Position numbers and translations under genes: made by a program. Below the pieces are notes generated by a model. The model made no database searches and was not told where the DNA came from. It saw only the letters and a list, made by a program, of their open reading frames with translations. A stretch of 56,610 nucleotides of DNA from an uncultured bacterium (GTDB taxonomy: Bacteria; Patescibacteriota; Minisyncoccia; Moranbacterales; GWC2-37-73): assembly GCA_903885965.1 (NCBI GenBank), contig CAISKQ010000015.1, forward strand, positions 1 through 56,610. Reading direction: 5' to 3'. Below are positions 39,661 to 50,077 of this stretch, piece by piece. Position 1 is the first letter of the stretch. Each line of letters opens with the position of its first letter.

Positions 39661-40317
39661 ATGAAAAAAATAATCCAAAAAACAACTAAAAAAGCCCAGC
39701 AACTAAGTAAAAAAGCCAAAAATGGCATTTTTACCCTTGGCAATGTGGACCCATCAAAGGGAAGGATTCTTCTGCTTATTGTGGCTATAATTTTTGCAAC
39801 TACTGGGGCAATTGTTTCAAATCTTGCCTATAAAGAAGAACCAATCCCAGTAAGAGTGCAAATTAATAGTCATATAGCGAAAATTGAATCGCCTTTTGAC
39901 CGAAAAGTAACTCAGCTGGTAGAAGGTTATCCAATTGCTGAAATGACACCCTACATCCTCTCTAAAGATCCAAGGGTCGCCGCTTTCATGATAGCGATTG
40001 CTAAAAAAGAAAGTGCATGGGGCAAGCGACATCCAGTTTTGGACGGAAGAAATTGTTATAATTATTGGGGTTTTCGATTGAAAACATCTAGTATGGGTAG
40101 CGGAGGACATACCTGTTTTGATACTCCTGAGCAAGCAGTTGATATGGTAGCAAGTCGTATTGATGAAATGGTTAATGAAGAAAATATGAATTCCCCAACA
40201 GATATGATTATTTGGAAATGCGGATATGGATGTCAGGACTCAATCAAGACTGTATCTGAGAAGAAATGGATTAGTGATGTGGATATGTATTATAGTAAAC
40301 TGAAAGATTATTTATAA
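39661..40317 (+). CDS. Membrane-anchored glucosaminidase/lysozyme-like protein
   Basis: N-terminal TM; FMIAIAKKESAWGKRHPVLDGRNCYNYWGFR…GGHTCFDTPEQAVDMVASRI. Confidence 0.7.
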   Translation: MKKIIQKTTKKAQQLSKKAKNGIFTLGNVDPSKGRILLLIVAIIFATTGAIVSNLAYKEEPIPVRVQINSHIAKIESPFDRKVTQLVEGYPIAEMTPYILSKDPRVAAFMIAIAKKESAWGKRHPVLDGRNCYNYWGFRLKTSSMGSGGHTCFDTPEQAVDMVASRIDEMVNEENMNSPTDMIIWKCGYGCQDSIKTVSEKKWISDVDMYYSKLKDYL

Positions 40318-40488
40318 AAAAGGAATTTTAAATAGAAAAAAACCTGCCTACCGGCAGGCAGGCAAAAACAAAACAAAAACAAATAAATGGTGCGTGCGAA
40401 AATTACGCAGCACCTTTTTTGTTTTTGTATGGACATTTATGAAAAAAAATTGTAGTATAATAAATCGAAAGTTAAAGGAATAATTTTT

Positions 40489-42447
40489 ATGCAATTTGAA
40501 ATAATTTCAGGTCATAATCCAGCCGGAGATCAGCCTAAGGCCATTGCGGATTTGGTTGATGGCATCAAGAGTCGGGAAAAATTCCAGACGCTTTTGGGCG
40601 TGACTGGGTCAGGAAAAACTTTTACAATTGCTAATGTAATAGCGCAGGTTCAAAGGCCTACCTTGGTGATTGCGCCGAACAAAACCTTAGCGGCACAATT
40701 AGTACAGGAATTTCGCAGTTTTTTCCCAAAGAATGCTGTGGAATATTTCGTGTCGTATTACGATTATTATCAGCCGGAAGCGTATATTGCTTCAACGGAT
40801 ACTTTTATTGAAAAGGAAACACAAATTAACGAAGAAATTGACAGGCTTCGTCACGCTGCGACCAGTGCTTTGCTTTCGCGAAGAGATGTGATTATTGTAG
40901 CTTCAGTTTCCTGCATCTACGGTTTAGGCAGCCCAGATTATTATCGCGAGGGAACTGTTGAAGTTGGAGTTGGGAAGAAAATGAAAAGGGAGGAAATCAT
41001 GCAAGGCATGGTTGATATGCAATATCAGCGAAGTGATGTGTTGGCACGTGGAAAGTTCAGAGTCACCGGGGACACAATTGAGGTGATGACTCCGGGGCGA
41101 GAAGTTATTGTTAGGATTGAACTTGGCGGAGGTGAAGTAAAAAAAATAGTCGAGTTTGATTTTTTGACTGGTGAAAAATTGTCTGAGCTTGAAGAAACCT
41201 TGATTTTTCCAGCCAAGCATTTTGTAGTTCCGCAAGTGGTGATGGAGGAAGCTCTGGATGAAATTCAAAATGAAATGGAGGCTCGTGTGAAGGAGCTAAA
41301 GGAGAATAATAAGTTAATCGAAGCTGAAAGGATTTTGCGGCGAACTCGTCAAGATCTTGAAATGATGAGAGAGGTTGGTTTTTGCAATGGGATTGAAAAT
41401 TATTCTCGCTTTTTGACTGCGCGTCGAGATGGTGAAGCACCCTATACCCTGATTGATTATTTTCCAAAAGATTTTTTGATGGTGGTTGATGAATCACATG
41501 TGACGATTCCCCAAGTTAGGGCGATGTATGCCGGAGATCAAGCCAGGAAAACTTCGTTGATTGAAAATGGTTTTCGATTGCCAAGTGCCCTGGACAATCG
41601 ACCGCTTAAATTTGAGGAATTTGAAGAAAGGATTAATCAAATGATTTTCACTTCTGCTACGCCCTCGGTTTATGAAAAGGAACACTCAACTAAAATAACG
41701 CAGCAAATTATTCGTCCAACTGGCTTGCTTGATCCGCAGCTAGAAATCAAGCCGGCTAAGGGGCAAGTAAAAGATGTCTTTTTTGAAATTGAAAAGATTG
41801 TTGCCAAAAAAGAACGCGTGCTCATAACAACGCTCACAAAAAAAATGGCTGAAGACTTGTCGGAGTTTTTGAAAGAGCAGGGGATTGCTACGGAATATTT
41901 GCATTCAGATGTGGACACATTAGATCGCGTGAGAATTTTGGAGGGATTGCGACGGGGAGATTTTGATGTGCTGGTGGGTGTAAATCTTTTGCGGGAAGGT
42001 TTGGATTTACCAGAAGTTTCACTGGTGGCGATTATGGATGCTGACAAAGAGGGATTTTTGCGAAGCGAAACATCACTGATTCAAACTATCGGACGCGCTG
42101 CACGAAACATTAGTGGCCGAGTGATTATGTATGCCGATAAATTGACAGGCTCAATGACGAGGGCAATTGATGAAACCAATCGTCGTCGGGAAATTCAGGC
42201 GGCTTATAATAAGAAGCATCATATTACGCCTCAGACGATTAAGAAAAATATTAAATCAATTGTTGACCATGAGATTAATCCACTGCCGACACCGGATTTT
42301 GCTAAGCTGGAATCGCTGGAAGATATTGCTGGGTATATTAAGCTGAAAGAAAAGGAAATGAAAGACGCTGCGCGAGGACTTCAGTTTGAGAGGGCGGCGC
42401 TTATTCGCGATGAGATTTCGCAGCTTCGGAAAATACAAATGCGATAG
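40489..42447 (+). CDS. uvrB: Excinuclease ABC subunit B
   Basis: [28 protein letters not shown]-type motif, [20 protein letters not shown]-terminal UVR domain. Confidence 0.98.
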   Translation: MQFEIISGHNPAGDQPKAIADLVDGIKSREKFQTLLGVTGSGKTFTIANVIAQVQRPTLVIAPNKTLAAQLVQEFRSFFPKNAVEYFVSYYDYYQPEAYIASTDTFIEKETQINEEIDRLRHAATSALLSRRDVIIVASVSCIYGLGSPDYYREGTVEVGVGKKMKREEIMQGMVDMQYQRSDVLARGKFRVTGDTIEVMTPGREVIVRIELGGGEVKKIVEFDFLTGEKLSELEETLIFPAKHFVVPQVVMEEALDEIQNEMEARVKELKENNKLIEAERILRRTRQDLEMMREVGFCNGIENYSRFLTARRDGEAPYTLIDYFPKDFLMVVDESHVTIPQVRAMYAGDQARKTSLIENGFRLPSALDNRPLKFEEFEERINQMIFTSATPSVYEKEHSTKITQQIIRPTGLLDPQLEIKPAKGQVKDVFFEIEKIVAKKERVLITTLTKKMAEDLSEFLKEQGIATEYLHSDVDTLDRVRILEGLRRGDFDVLVGVNLLREGLDLPEVSLVAIMDADKEGFLRSETSLIQTIGRAARNISGRVIMYADKLTGSMTRAIDETNRRREIQAAYNKKHHITPQTIKKNIKSIVDHEINPLPTPDFAKLESLEDIAGYIKLKEKEMKDAARGLQFERAALIRDEISQLRKIQMR

Positions 42448-42617
42448 TTGTAAATTATGAAGCGTAGAAAACGGAATAAATATATGAATCTAAAATATAA
42501 ACCTAAGTCTGGGTTTATATTTTCGGAGCTTGCGCAAATTTGCGAGGGCGTGTAAAATATGAAAAGTGCTATAAAAGCACAGCTTTTAAGAATATAATTT
42601 ATAAGTAAATATAACTT

Positions 42618-43715
42618 ATGGAAAAGGAACAAAAAGAAATAGTTTCTGAGGTTTCAGGAGCAAAAATTGAAAAAGTGGAAGAGACAAATGTTTCTTCAAA
42701 AAAAGAAGGTAATAAATTAGGCTGCAACCTGGGGAAAATTTGTGGTGGTAATGGCGTAACGGTTATTGCAGTTGTTATCTTAGTACTGCTCGTTGCAGGG
42801 AGTTTTGGTTATGTGAAGTATTCACAAAATGCCAAGAAGAATGATATCGGTGTTGATGGAATCAAGGGAAAAGTAGAGCAATTCATTAAAGATAATTCTC
42901 CACAAGGAGGAGCTGGAATTACGATCAAAGACGTAGCTAAGGATAAGCAGCTAAGTCTCTATAAAGTTACGATTGATGCTAACAAGCAAGAAATGGTCAC
43001 TTATGTTACAACTGATGGTGGTAAATTTTTTCCACAAGCTATTGACTTAAACGCAAAGGCTGCTGATTCAGCAAGTAATACTCCTGCTGTTCCTGAAAAA
43101 ACAGAAGCTGAAAATAAAGTTGACGTGCCAGTTGTTGATTTGTTTGTGATGAGTTATTGCCCATACGGACTTCAAATGGAAAGAGGCGTCCTTCCTGCAA
43201 TCGAATCACTTGGAAGCAAAATTAAATTTAATCTGAAGTTTGTGAGTTACACTTTGCATGGACAAAAAGAGGTTACTGAAAACGTAAATCAATATTGCAT
43301 TGGAAAAACTCAGCCAACCAAATTGGACAACTACCTGAAATGCTTCTGGAAGGATAGTACTGGGAAGAGTGATGCTTGCATGAAATCTGTTGGCATTAAT
43401 GCTGCTCAAATTGCAACTTGCGTAGCTGATACCAACAAGCAGTTTAATCCTACCGAAAAAGCTTTTGACATTAATAAGGAAGAAAATGTTAAATTCGGAG
43501 TTCAGGGTTCTCCAACATTTGTGGTTAATGGAACAACTGTTTCTGCTGGTCGCGATAGCGCCAGTGTCTTGAAGGCTATTTGCTCAGGATTTAAAACTGC
43601 TCCAAAGGAGTGTCAGGCAAAGTTGTCAGCCACTTCTCCAGTTGCAGGATTTGATGATCAAGCTGCTGCTTCAGCATCTGCAGGGTCAGCCCCAGCTTCT
43701 TGCGCAACTAACTAG
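42618..43715 (+). CDS. Membrane-anchored DsbA/thioredoxin-like protein
   Basis: N-terminal TM; VDLFVMSYCPYGLQMERGVLP…VQGSPTFVVNGTTVSAGRDSASVLKAIC. Confidence 0.8.
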   Translation: MEKEQKEIVSEVSGAKIEKVEETNVSSKKEGNKLGCNLGKICGGNGVTVIAVVILVLLVAGSFGYVKYSQNAKKNDIGVDGIKGKVEQFIKDNSPQGGAGITIKDVAKDKQLSLYKVTIDANKQEMVTYVTTDGGKFFPQAIDLNAKAADSASNTPAVPEKTEAENKVDVPVVDLFVMSYCPYGLQMERGVLPAIESLGSKIKFNLKFVSYTLHGQKEVTENVNQYCIGKTQPTKLDNYLKCFWKDSTGKSDACMKSVGINAAQIATCVADTNKQFNPTEKAFDINKEENVKFGVQGSPTFVVNGTTVSAGRDSASVLKAICSGFKTAPKECQAKLSATSPVAGFDDQAAASASAGSAPASCATN

Positions 43716-43740
43716 CATTGGTTATAGCAAAATATATCAA

Positions 43741-43772
43741 AAAAGAGGAGCCATCGGGCTCCTTTTTTTCTA
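43741..43772 (+). terminator. Rho-independent terminator
   Basis: aggagccatcgggctccttttttt. Confidence 0.88.
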
Positions 43773-43854
43773 TTGATTTTTCTCTTTCTTTAGAGTATTA
43801 TGTGTTAACCTGTAGGGTTGGAAATTTAAAATATTCATTGGCGTATTATCACAT

Positions 43855-46773
43855 ATGGCAGATAAAATAATCATCAAGGGAGCGCGAGAGCATAACCTAA
43901 AAAATATCGATTTAGAGCTTCCCCGGAACAAGTTTATTGTTTTTACGGGTCTTTCAGGCAGTGGAAAATCGACCTTGGCTTTTGATACGATTTTTGCGGA
44001 GGGTCAGCGGCGGTATCTGGAAAGCTTATCTAGTTATGCTCGCCAATTTTTGGGGCAGATGGACAAGCCAGATGTGGACTATATCGAAGGACTTTCGCCG
44101 GCCATTTCTATTGATCAGAAATCAACTTCCCACAATCCTCGTTCAACAGTTGGAACAGTCACAGAGATTCATGATTATCTGAGACTTTTGTATGCAAAGA
44201 TTGGAATCCCGCATTGCCCAGTTTGCGGTCGAGAAATTTCAAAGTTATCAATTGATGAAATTGTGGATAGAATTTTAGAATTGGGGGAAAAAAATAAATC
44301 GAAAACTGTGGAAATTCTTTCTCCGGTTGTGCGAGAGAGAAAAGGAGAATATTTAGCAATGTTGGATGATATGTATAAGCGGGGATTCTCCGAGGCAATT
44401 GTTGATGGGCAGCGTTATCGGTTGGATGACTTTAAAGATGTTAAACTGGCAAAATACAAAAAACACAGCATTGATATTATTGTTGATAAAATTGAAATCA
44501 ACGGCGAAAACTTGAGTCGTCTTTTCGAGGCTGTTGAAAAGGCACTGCGTCTTTCGGAAGGATTGGTGAAAGTGAGAGTCACAGAAAATGCAGCACAAAA
44601 AATGGAACATGAAACAAAAAGTGCTAAAACTCTAAAAGCTAAAAGCCATAAGCTAAAAGCTGATTTTATCGAGCAGATTTATAACCAGAAACTTTCTTGT
44701 CCGATTCATGATGTTGAATTTCCCGAAATGGAGCCGCGGCTATTTTCATTTAATTCTCCCTATGGAGCATGCCCGTCTTGTGAAGGCTTGGGTCTCAAAA
44801 AAGAAATCGACCCAAAGCGGATTATGCCTGATGAAAACAAGACAATTGCCGAAGGCGGGATTATGCCCTGGAGCTACAAGCCTAACAACTATCAGGGTAC
44901 AATTTTAAAAGCGGTTTGTCAGTATTATCATATTGAGGACAACAAGCGTTTGCGAGATTTGCCGAAAAGTAAGATTGAAATTCTTTTGCATGGCACAGAG
45001 GATGAAGATTTAATAAAGGTTAAATATCATTTTCGCTCCGGCTCTGGAACTTACAACATACGTTGGAACGGGGTCATTGATTGGCTCCAAGAAAGATATA
45101 AGACAACAACTTCCGATGCGGTCAGAACCGACATTGAGAAATACATGTCGCAAAAGCCTTGTTCGACCTGCAAGGGCTCTCGTTACAAAAGCGAAGTTCT
45201 CTTGGTGACGGTTGGTGGGAAAAATATTTATGAATCTTCAATGGTGAGCATTAAAGAGAGTGTGAACTTTTTCGAAAATTTGAAACTTTCACATCGCGAC
45301 GAACTGATTGCGGGGAGAATTTTGAAAGAAATTGTTGTGCGTTTAGTTTTTCTCAATAATGTCGGATTAGATTATCTTACTCTGGCTCGGGCAGCCTATT
45401 CTCTTTCTGGAGGTGAATCGCAGCGCATTCGCTTGGCTTCGCAAGTTGGTTCTCAGCTGGTGGGAGTGCTGTATATTCTTGATGAACCTTCCATCGGTCT
45501 TCATGCACGCGACAATTCAAAGCTAATTGAAACGCTTCGTCATTTGCAACAAATTGGAAACACTTTAATCGTGATTGAACATGATGAAGAAATGATGCGT
45601 AGCGCAGATTGGTTGGTGGACATCGGACCCAGGGCAGGTAAGCATGGGGGAGAGGTTGTGGCGCAAGGTACACCGGAGCAAGTGATTAATAATCCAAAAT
45701 CTTTGACAGGTCAATATTTAAGAGGTGAGCTTGAAATTGAAATTCCAAAAATGCGTCGATCTGCTGCCAAGAAAAAAAGAATCGTAGTGCGTGGCGCCAA
45801 TGAGCATAATCTTAAAAGTGTGACGGCGGAATTTCCACTTAAAGTTTTTACTTGCGTGACCGGCGTTTCCGGAAGTGGAAAGTCGACTTTAGTTGAAGAT
45901 ACGCTTTATAAAGCTTTGGCAAACAAGCTGCATCGTGCTTTGGATGTGCCCGGTAAACATCAAGAGCTTGTGGGGATTGAAAATATCGACAAGGTTATTA
46001 TGATTGATCAATCGCCAATTGGACGCACGCCGCGCTCAAATCCAGCGACTTATACTGGACTTTTTACGCACATTCGAGAACTCTTTGCGCAAACAAAAGA
46101 CGCAAAACTGCGAGGTTATGGGCCTGGAAGATTTTCATTTAATGTTGCTGGCGGACGCTGTGAGAATTGCAGTGGCGAAGGCTATTTGAAAATTGAAATG
46201 CAGTTTATGCCTGATGTCTACTTACCTTGCGACGTTTGCAAAGGTAAAAGATACAACAGTGAGACCTTACAAGTTAAATATAAGGATAAAAATATTTCGC
46301 AGGTTTTGGCTATGACAGTTTCTGAAGGCGCGCAATTTTTTGAAGCTTTTCCAAAAATTGCCAGCGCCTTGATTGTATTGGAAGAAGTTGGCTTGGGCTA
46401 CATCGAACTTGGGCAAAGCGCCACAACACTTTCTGGTGGCGAAGCTCAGCGCATTAAGCTGGCCTCAGAACTATCTCGTCGCAGCACTGGCGACACACTA
46501 TATATTCTCGATGAACCGACGACCGGTCTCCATTTTGATGATATTAAAAAATTGCTCCATGTTCTTAATCGTTTGGTAGACGGTGGCAACACCGTGGTGG
46601 TCATTGAACACAATATGGATGTGATTAAAACGGCAGACTGGATTATCGACATGGGCCCCGAAGGCGGAGATGGCGGCGGTCGTATCATTGTCACTGGCGC
46701 GCCAGAAGAAATTATAAAATATCATGAGGAAAGTTATACAGCGAAGTATCTAAGGGATATTTTGAGAAAATAA
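43855..46773 (+). CDS. uvrA: Excinuclease ABC subunit A
   Basis: [36 protein letters not shown]; CxxC zinc modules; [19 protein letters not shown]. Confidence 0.99.
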   Translation: MADKIIIKGAREHNLKNIDLELPRNKFIVFTGLSGSGKSTLAFDTIFAEGQRRYLESLSSYARQFLGQMDKPDVDYIEGLSPAISIDQKSTSHNPRSTVGTVTEIHDYLRLLYAKIGIPHCPVCGREISKLSIDEIVDRILELGEKNKSKTVEILSPVVRERKGEYLAMLDDMYKRGFSEAIVDGQRYRLDDFKDVKLAKYKKHSIDIIVDKIEINGENLSRLFEAVEKALRLSEGLVKVRVTENAAQKMEHETKSAKTLKAKSHKLKADFIEQIYNQKLSCPIHDVEFPEMEPRLFSFNSPYGACPSCEGLGLKKEIDPKRIMPDENKTIAEGGIMPWSYKPNNYQGTILKAVCQYYHIEDNKRLRDLPKSKIEILLHGTEDEDLIKVKYHFRSGSGTYNIRWNGVIDWLQERYKTTTSDAVRTDIEKYMSQKPCSTCKGSRYKSEVLLVTVGGKNIYESSMVSIKESVNFFENLKLSHRDELIAGRILKEIVVRLVFLNNVGLDYLTLARAAYSLSGGESQRIRLASQVGSQLVGVLYILDEPSIGLHARDNSKLIETLRHLQQIGNTLIVIEHDEEMMRSADWLVDIGPRAGKHGGEVVAQGTPEQVINNPKSLTGQYLRGELEIEIPKMRRSAAKKKRIVVRGANEHNLKSVTAEFPLKVFTCVTGVSGSGKSTLVEDTLYKALANKLHRALDVPGKHQELVGIENIDKVIMIDQSPIGRTPRSNPATYTGLFTHIRELFAQTKDAKLRGYGPGRFSFNVAGGRCENCSGEGYLKIEMQFMPDVYLPCDVCKGKRYNSETLQVKYKDKNISQVLAMTVSEGAQFFEAFPKIASALIVLEEVGLGYIELGQSATTLSGGEAQRIKLASELSRRSTGDTLYILDEPTTGLHFDDIKKLLHVLNRLVDGGNTVVVIEHNMDVIKTADWIIDMGPEGGDGGGRIIVTGAPEEIIKYHEESYTAKYLRDILRK

Positions 46774-46775
46774 AA

Positions 46776-46811
46776 AACCGGCTGCATCATTGATTGACGC
46801 TAGCCGGCTTA
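46776..46811 (-). terminator. GCCGGC-type hairpin terminator for the 46824 gene
   Basis: accggctgcatcattgattgacgctagccggct; U-run on minus strand. Confidence 0.7.
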
Positions 46812-46823
46812 CTCACAAGGGTG

Positions 46824-47270
46824 TTACCTTGACCTTGGTTCATGATAAATAATTATGCCGTGATATCCGGGTAGCTTATTCCCTTCCCGTAGTTCTGAGT
46901 ATACATTCCATGAGAGTACGTGAATTCTAGGATTAGCTTTTTCAAATTTTTCTTCAGCCAACATCATTTGGTAAACTTTTCCTTCTTGACCTAGGCCTCT
47001 TAAATTTACGTACCTATCTTCGATAAATTCTAAGTACGAACTATTTCCAACTGTTATTGGGGAATGGAAAAAAGGTGTGAAATACGTTGCTTCCTCTTTT
47101 TTTGCATGAGACTTTTTTTCGGCATCTAATCTGCTGAAAAAGGGAATCGCCACGTATTTTGAGAGCAATCCAACCATTAGAAGGCAAAGGATAATTGTTC
47201 CAACGGGCACAATCCCATTAAGCCATGGTTGTTTTTGATTCTGAGTTAGAATAGGCATCGAGTACTCCAT
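46824..47270 (-). CDS. Small membrane protein of unknown function
   Basis: N-terminal TM plus soluble domain; conserved leader gccatctggcaaaaaa. Confidence 0.6.
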   Translation of the reverse strand: MEYSMPILTQNQKQPWLNGIVPVGTIILCLLMVGLLSKYVAIPFFSRLDAEKKSHAKKEEATYFTPFFHSPITVGNSSYLEFIEDRYVNLRGLGQEGKVYQMMLAEEKFEKANPRIHVLSWNVYSELREGNKLPGYHGIIIYHEPRSR

Positions 47271-47295
47271 TTTTTTGCCAGATGGCAGGTTGAAA

Positions 47296-47598
47296 TCAAT
47301 TTTTTAATTTAAGTCGAATGTTGAAAAAAATCGTACCAGCTAGGGAAAGAATATAATATATTCCTATTGTGCATTTAATTTCAAATGAATCATTCGTCAG
47401 CAAAGGCCACGATAGAAATGTCCAAAAGATAAGAATGATATAGACGGATAATGCTTGAATGAATTGATAGGGGATATATCTAGCTGAAACGTTTTCTTTG
47501 TATGATTTTACCTGAATAGTGCGGATGATGATATTGGCTATCAATGCTGTTGTTGTCGTTGCAAAGCAAGCTACAGCTAAAGTTATCAGCATGTCCAT
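47296..47598 (-). CDS. Small multi-TM membrane protein
   Basis: Three predicted TM helices; SD aaggagc; co-oriented with 46824. Confidence 0.55.
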   Translation of the reverse strand: MDMLITLAVACFATTTTALIANIIIRTIQVKSYKENVSARYIPYQFIQALSVYIILIFWTFLSWPLLTNDSFEIKCTIGIYYILSLAGTIFFNIRLKLKN

Positions 47599-47659
47599 TT
47601 TTTTGCTCCTTTTATTTTGGATGGTTGTGTGGTATTTAATTGTTTAGGTACGACACTAA

Positions 47660-47688
47660 ATTAAAATCCTATTTTATGAATTTGTCAA
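47660..47688 (-). promoter_or_regulatory. Minus-strand promoter TTGACA-N17-TTTAAT
   Basis: Near-identical to 48287-48315. Confidence 0.7.
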
Positions 47689-47746
47689 GATTAAATCAAA
47701 TGGGTGCGTCTCCCTGAGAGACTGGAGCGTAAATTCCTTGCAAAGA

Positions 47747-47778
47747 AAAAAGCCGGACGCATCATGAAGATGCGAGCC
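47747..47778 (-). terminator. GCCGGC-type hairpin terminator for the 47806 gene
   Basis: gccggacgcatcatgaagatgcgagccggc; U-run on minus strand. Confidence 0.75.
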
Positions 47779-47805
47779 GGCTCGGTTAATGAGAGAATGC
47801 AAGAA

Positions 47806-48177
47806 CTATTTTTTTGGATGGTGTACAACAAGAATCCTTTGCGTGTGATAGTGATTGCTAGCATATTGACCTTCTATTGGTACAGCACTATCAACCTTGA
47901 GCTCTGGATGTCTTTTGTTTTCGAACTCATCTAAAGCTTTCATCACCTCCATGTTCATTTCTTCCCATGATCTTTCTTCTGGGATCCTGATGGTCATGGT
48001 CGTGCAATTACCAACGGTTTGCTCCTCATAAATCAAGTTTACCGTTACCCCAGCCTTTTCTGCTGGTGCGTAACTCTTTTGAAAACTGTAAGCAGCAAAA
48101 AATAATAAAAGTATTAAAGCCCCAAGACCTATCCCCATTAAAAGAGGTGATTTCCTTGAAGGATATTTTTCAACCAT
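47806..48177 (-). CDS. Small membrane-anchored protein of unknown function
   Basis: N-terminal TM; leader gccatctggcaaaaaa shared with the 47270 gene. Confidence 0.6.
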   Translation of the reverse strand: MVEKYPSRKSPLLMGIGLGALILLLFFAAYSFQKSYAPAEKAGVTVNLIYEEQTVGNCTTMTIRIPEERSWEEMNMEVMKALDEFENKRHPELKVDSAVPIEGQYASNHYHTQRILVVHHPKK

Positions 48178-48286
48178 TGTGTTCTCCGATTTTTTGCCAG
48201 ATGGCGTTTTTAAGACTAAGATTAAGCTAAAATATAAACTTGAAAAAGCTGTTTTTTGGATTAAAAAATTGTTAAGGCGATTTTAT

Positions 48287-48315
48287 ATTATACTCCTAAT
48301 TTATGAATTTGTCAA
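48287..48315 (-). promoter_or_regulatory. Minus-strand promoter TTGACA-N17-TATAAT overlapping the uvrC start codon
   Basis: -35 lies inside uvrC codons 3-5. Confidence 0.7.
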
Positions 48316-49652
48316 TATTAAAGCAAAAAGTGGCGCAGTTACCACAAGAACCGGGGGTATATTTTTTTCGTGGGAACAAAGGCGAAATCTTATATATTGG
48401 TAAGGCAACGAACCTAAGAAGTCGAGTTACCTCGTATTTTAGGGATAATGTTATTGGTGTGGCTGGGCGGAGTGAGTGGATTGGGTCGATGATGCCATTG
48501 GTGGAAAAAATTGAATTTGAGCAAACTGATTCCGTGCTGGAGGCTTTGATTTTAGAAAGCAATCTTATTAAGAAGCATCAGCCGAAATATAACACGCTGG
48601 AAAAAGACGACAAAAGTTTTGCTTATTTTATAATTACCAAGGAAGAGTTTCCAAGGGTTTTGATCTTGAGGAAAACAGATCTACTGAAAATTTCGAATTT
48701 CAAATTTAAAAATATAAATGAATTTAAAATATCAAATAGTGAAATAAAAGATACTAATTTTAAATATAAGGGAATCTTAATCGATAAATATTATGGTCCT
48801 TATACCTCAAAGCATCAGATGGAAATTGTGTTGAAAATCATCAGGCGGATTTTTCCGTTTCACGCGGGCAAGCAAAAAACTGAAAAAGGTTGTTTAGATT
48901 TTCAATTGGGAACTTGTCCTGGACCATATGCTGGAGCTGTTTCAAAGGAGCAGTATAAAAAGAATATTGATGGAATTAAGATGATTTTAAATGGAAAAAA
49001 GAAGAGACTGCTTTCTGGTTTGGAAAAGGAGATGAAAGCTCTAGCCAAGCAAAATGAATTTGAGCGAGCTGCTGAAATTAGAAATAAGATTTTTGCATTG
49101 CAGCACATTAGAGACGTTGCGCTCATTGCAAAAGATTTCGAAACTAGATTTGACCTATGGAATTCAGGGCAAGATGGTTTGACGTCTGCCAGAATTGAAG
49201 CTTATGACATTTCAAATATTTCTGGCACGGATGCGGTTGGTTCGATGGTGGTTTTTAACGGTAATCATCCGGACAAATCTCAATATCGAAAATTTAAAAT
49301 AAAAACTGTCCAAGGCAGCAATGATGTAGCGATGATGCGGGAAGTTTTGCTACGACGCTTCAAGAACGATTGGGCAATGCCCGCTTTGATTTTACTTGAC
49401 GGTGGGATGGGACACGTAAATATGGCGCAAAAACTGTTACATCATGATTTAGGATTGGACGTTACAATTGCGGGTGTAGCGAAAGGACCAACTCGAAAAA
49501 ATCTAAAACTCGAAATTCGAAATTTAAAATCAGATCAAGAAATTCAAGCTTTTTTGGATGATAAGAATTTAGTAAAAAGTATCATGGACGAAGCCCATCG
49601 TTTCGCGATTACTTTTCATCGGAAATTACGGGGCAAAAATGCGTTAAAATAA
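48303..49652 (+). CDS. uvrC: Excinuclease ABC subunit C, short form
   Basis: GIY-YIG domain (PGVYFFRGNKGEILYIGKATNLRSRV), UVR motif, IEAYDISNISGTDAVGSMVVF; ends before the usual HhH domain. Confidence 0.93.
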   Translation: MNLSILKQKVAQLPQEPGVYFFRGNKGEILYIGKATNLRSRVTSYFRDNVIGVAGRSEWIGSMMPLVEKIEFEQTDSVLEALILESNLIKKHQPKYNTLEKDDKSFAYFIITKEEFPRVLILRKTDLLKISNFKFKNINEFKISNSEIKDTNFKYKGILIDKYYGPYTSKHQMEIVLKIIRRIFPFHAGKQKTEKGCLDFQLGTCPGPYAGAVSKEQYKKNIDGIKMILNGKKKRLLSGLEKEMKALAKQNEFERAAEIRNKIFALQHIRDVALIAKDFETRFDLWNSGQDGLTSARIEAYDISNISGTDAVGSMVVFNGNHPDKSQYRKFKIKTVQGSNDVAMMREVLLRRFKNDWAMPALILLDGGMGHVNMAQKLLHHDLGLDVTIAGVAKGPTRKNLKLEIRNLKSDQEIQAFLDDKNLVKSIMDEAHRFAITFHRKLRGKNALK

Positions 49653-49667
49653 TATTTTTGGAAATTT

Positions 49668-49697
49668 TAAAAGGCATCGCGAGAGATGCCTTTTGTT
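49668..49697 (+). terminator. Rho-independent terminator
   Basis: aaaggcatcgcgagagatgccttttgtttt. Confidence 0.75.
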
Positions 49698-49717
49698 TTC
49701 AATGTTAGAATGCGTAA

Positions 49718-49930
49718 TCACGGTGCATTCGCCAATTTTATTATTGCAAAGCCTAACATGACAATGTCGGCTAGCATTATTATTAAGCCACATATTTGGA
49801 GTTTCTTCTTGTTTTCTTCATAGTTTTTGTATTTATTTGGAAAGTTGTAAAAACTGAAACCAAGATAGCCAATTACGATAAAGAATAGTAAAAAAACAAA
49901 AAATAATCCAGTAGGGGAGATGGGATGCAT
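49718..49930 (-). CDS. Small two-TM membrane protein
   Basis: Short ORF with two hydrophobic helices. Confidence 0.4.
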   Translation of the reverse strand: MHPISPTGLFFVFLLFFIVIGYLGFSFYNFPNKYKNYEENKKKLQICGLIIMLADIVMLGFAIIKLANAP

Positions 49931-50077
49931 TGTTTTTTCTTAAATTGTTGTAAAATAACTGCTTTTTTTGCTATTTACTTCTATCGCTTAACTGAAGAAT
50001 AGTCAAGGACGTTTTATGTTTTATGAAGGTCGGATGAATAGTTTGCGTATTTAAATAGGAAAGGTATAATAGTGCAT

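Noticed and set aside
40345-40366. CCTGCCTACCGGCAGGCAGG palindrome (also near 12095) as a novel element
   Set aside because: This type of short GC-rich repeat is, to my knowledge, common in CPR-like genomes; recorded only as ordinary intergenic repeats.
40924-41497. Minus-strand ORFs within uvrB, and similar antisense ORFs in uvrA, rarA and the RND gene
   Set aside because: Overlap well-identified genes and look like shadow ORFs.
47704-47934. Plus-strand ORF 47704-47934
   Set aside because: Overlaps the terminator and 3' end of the better supported minus-strand gene 47806-48177.
47674-48330. Duplicated 5' end of uvrC (tttatgaatttgtcaa…) as evidence of target duplication
   Set aside because: The shared 33 nt are better explained as two copies of a minus-strand promoter (TTGACA-N17-TATAAT-like).
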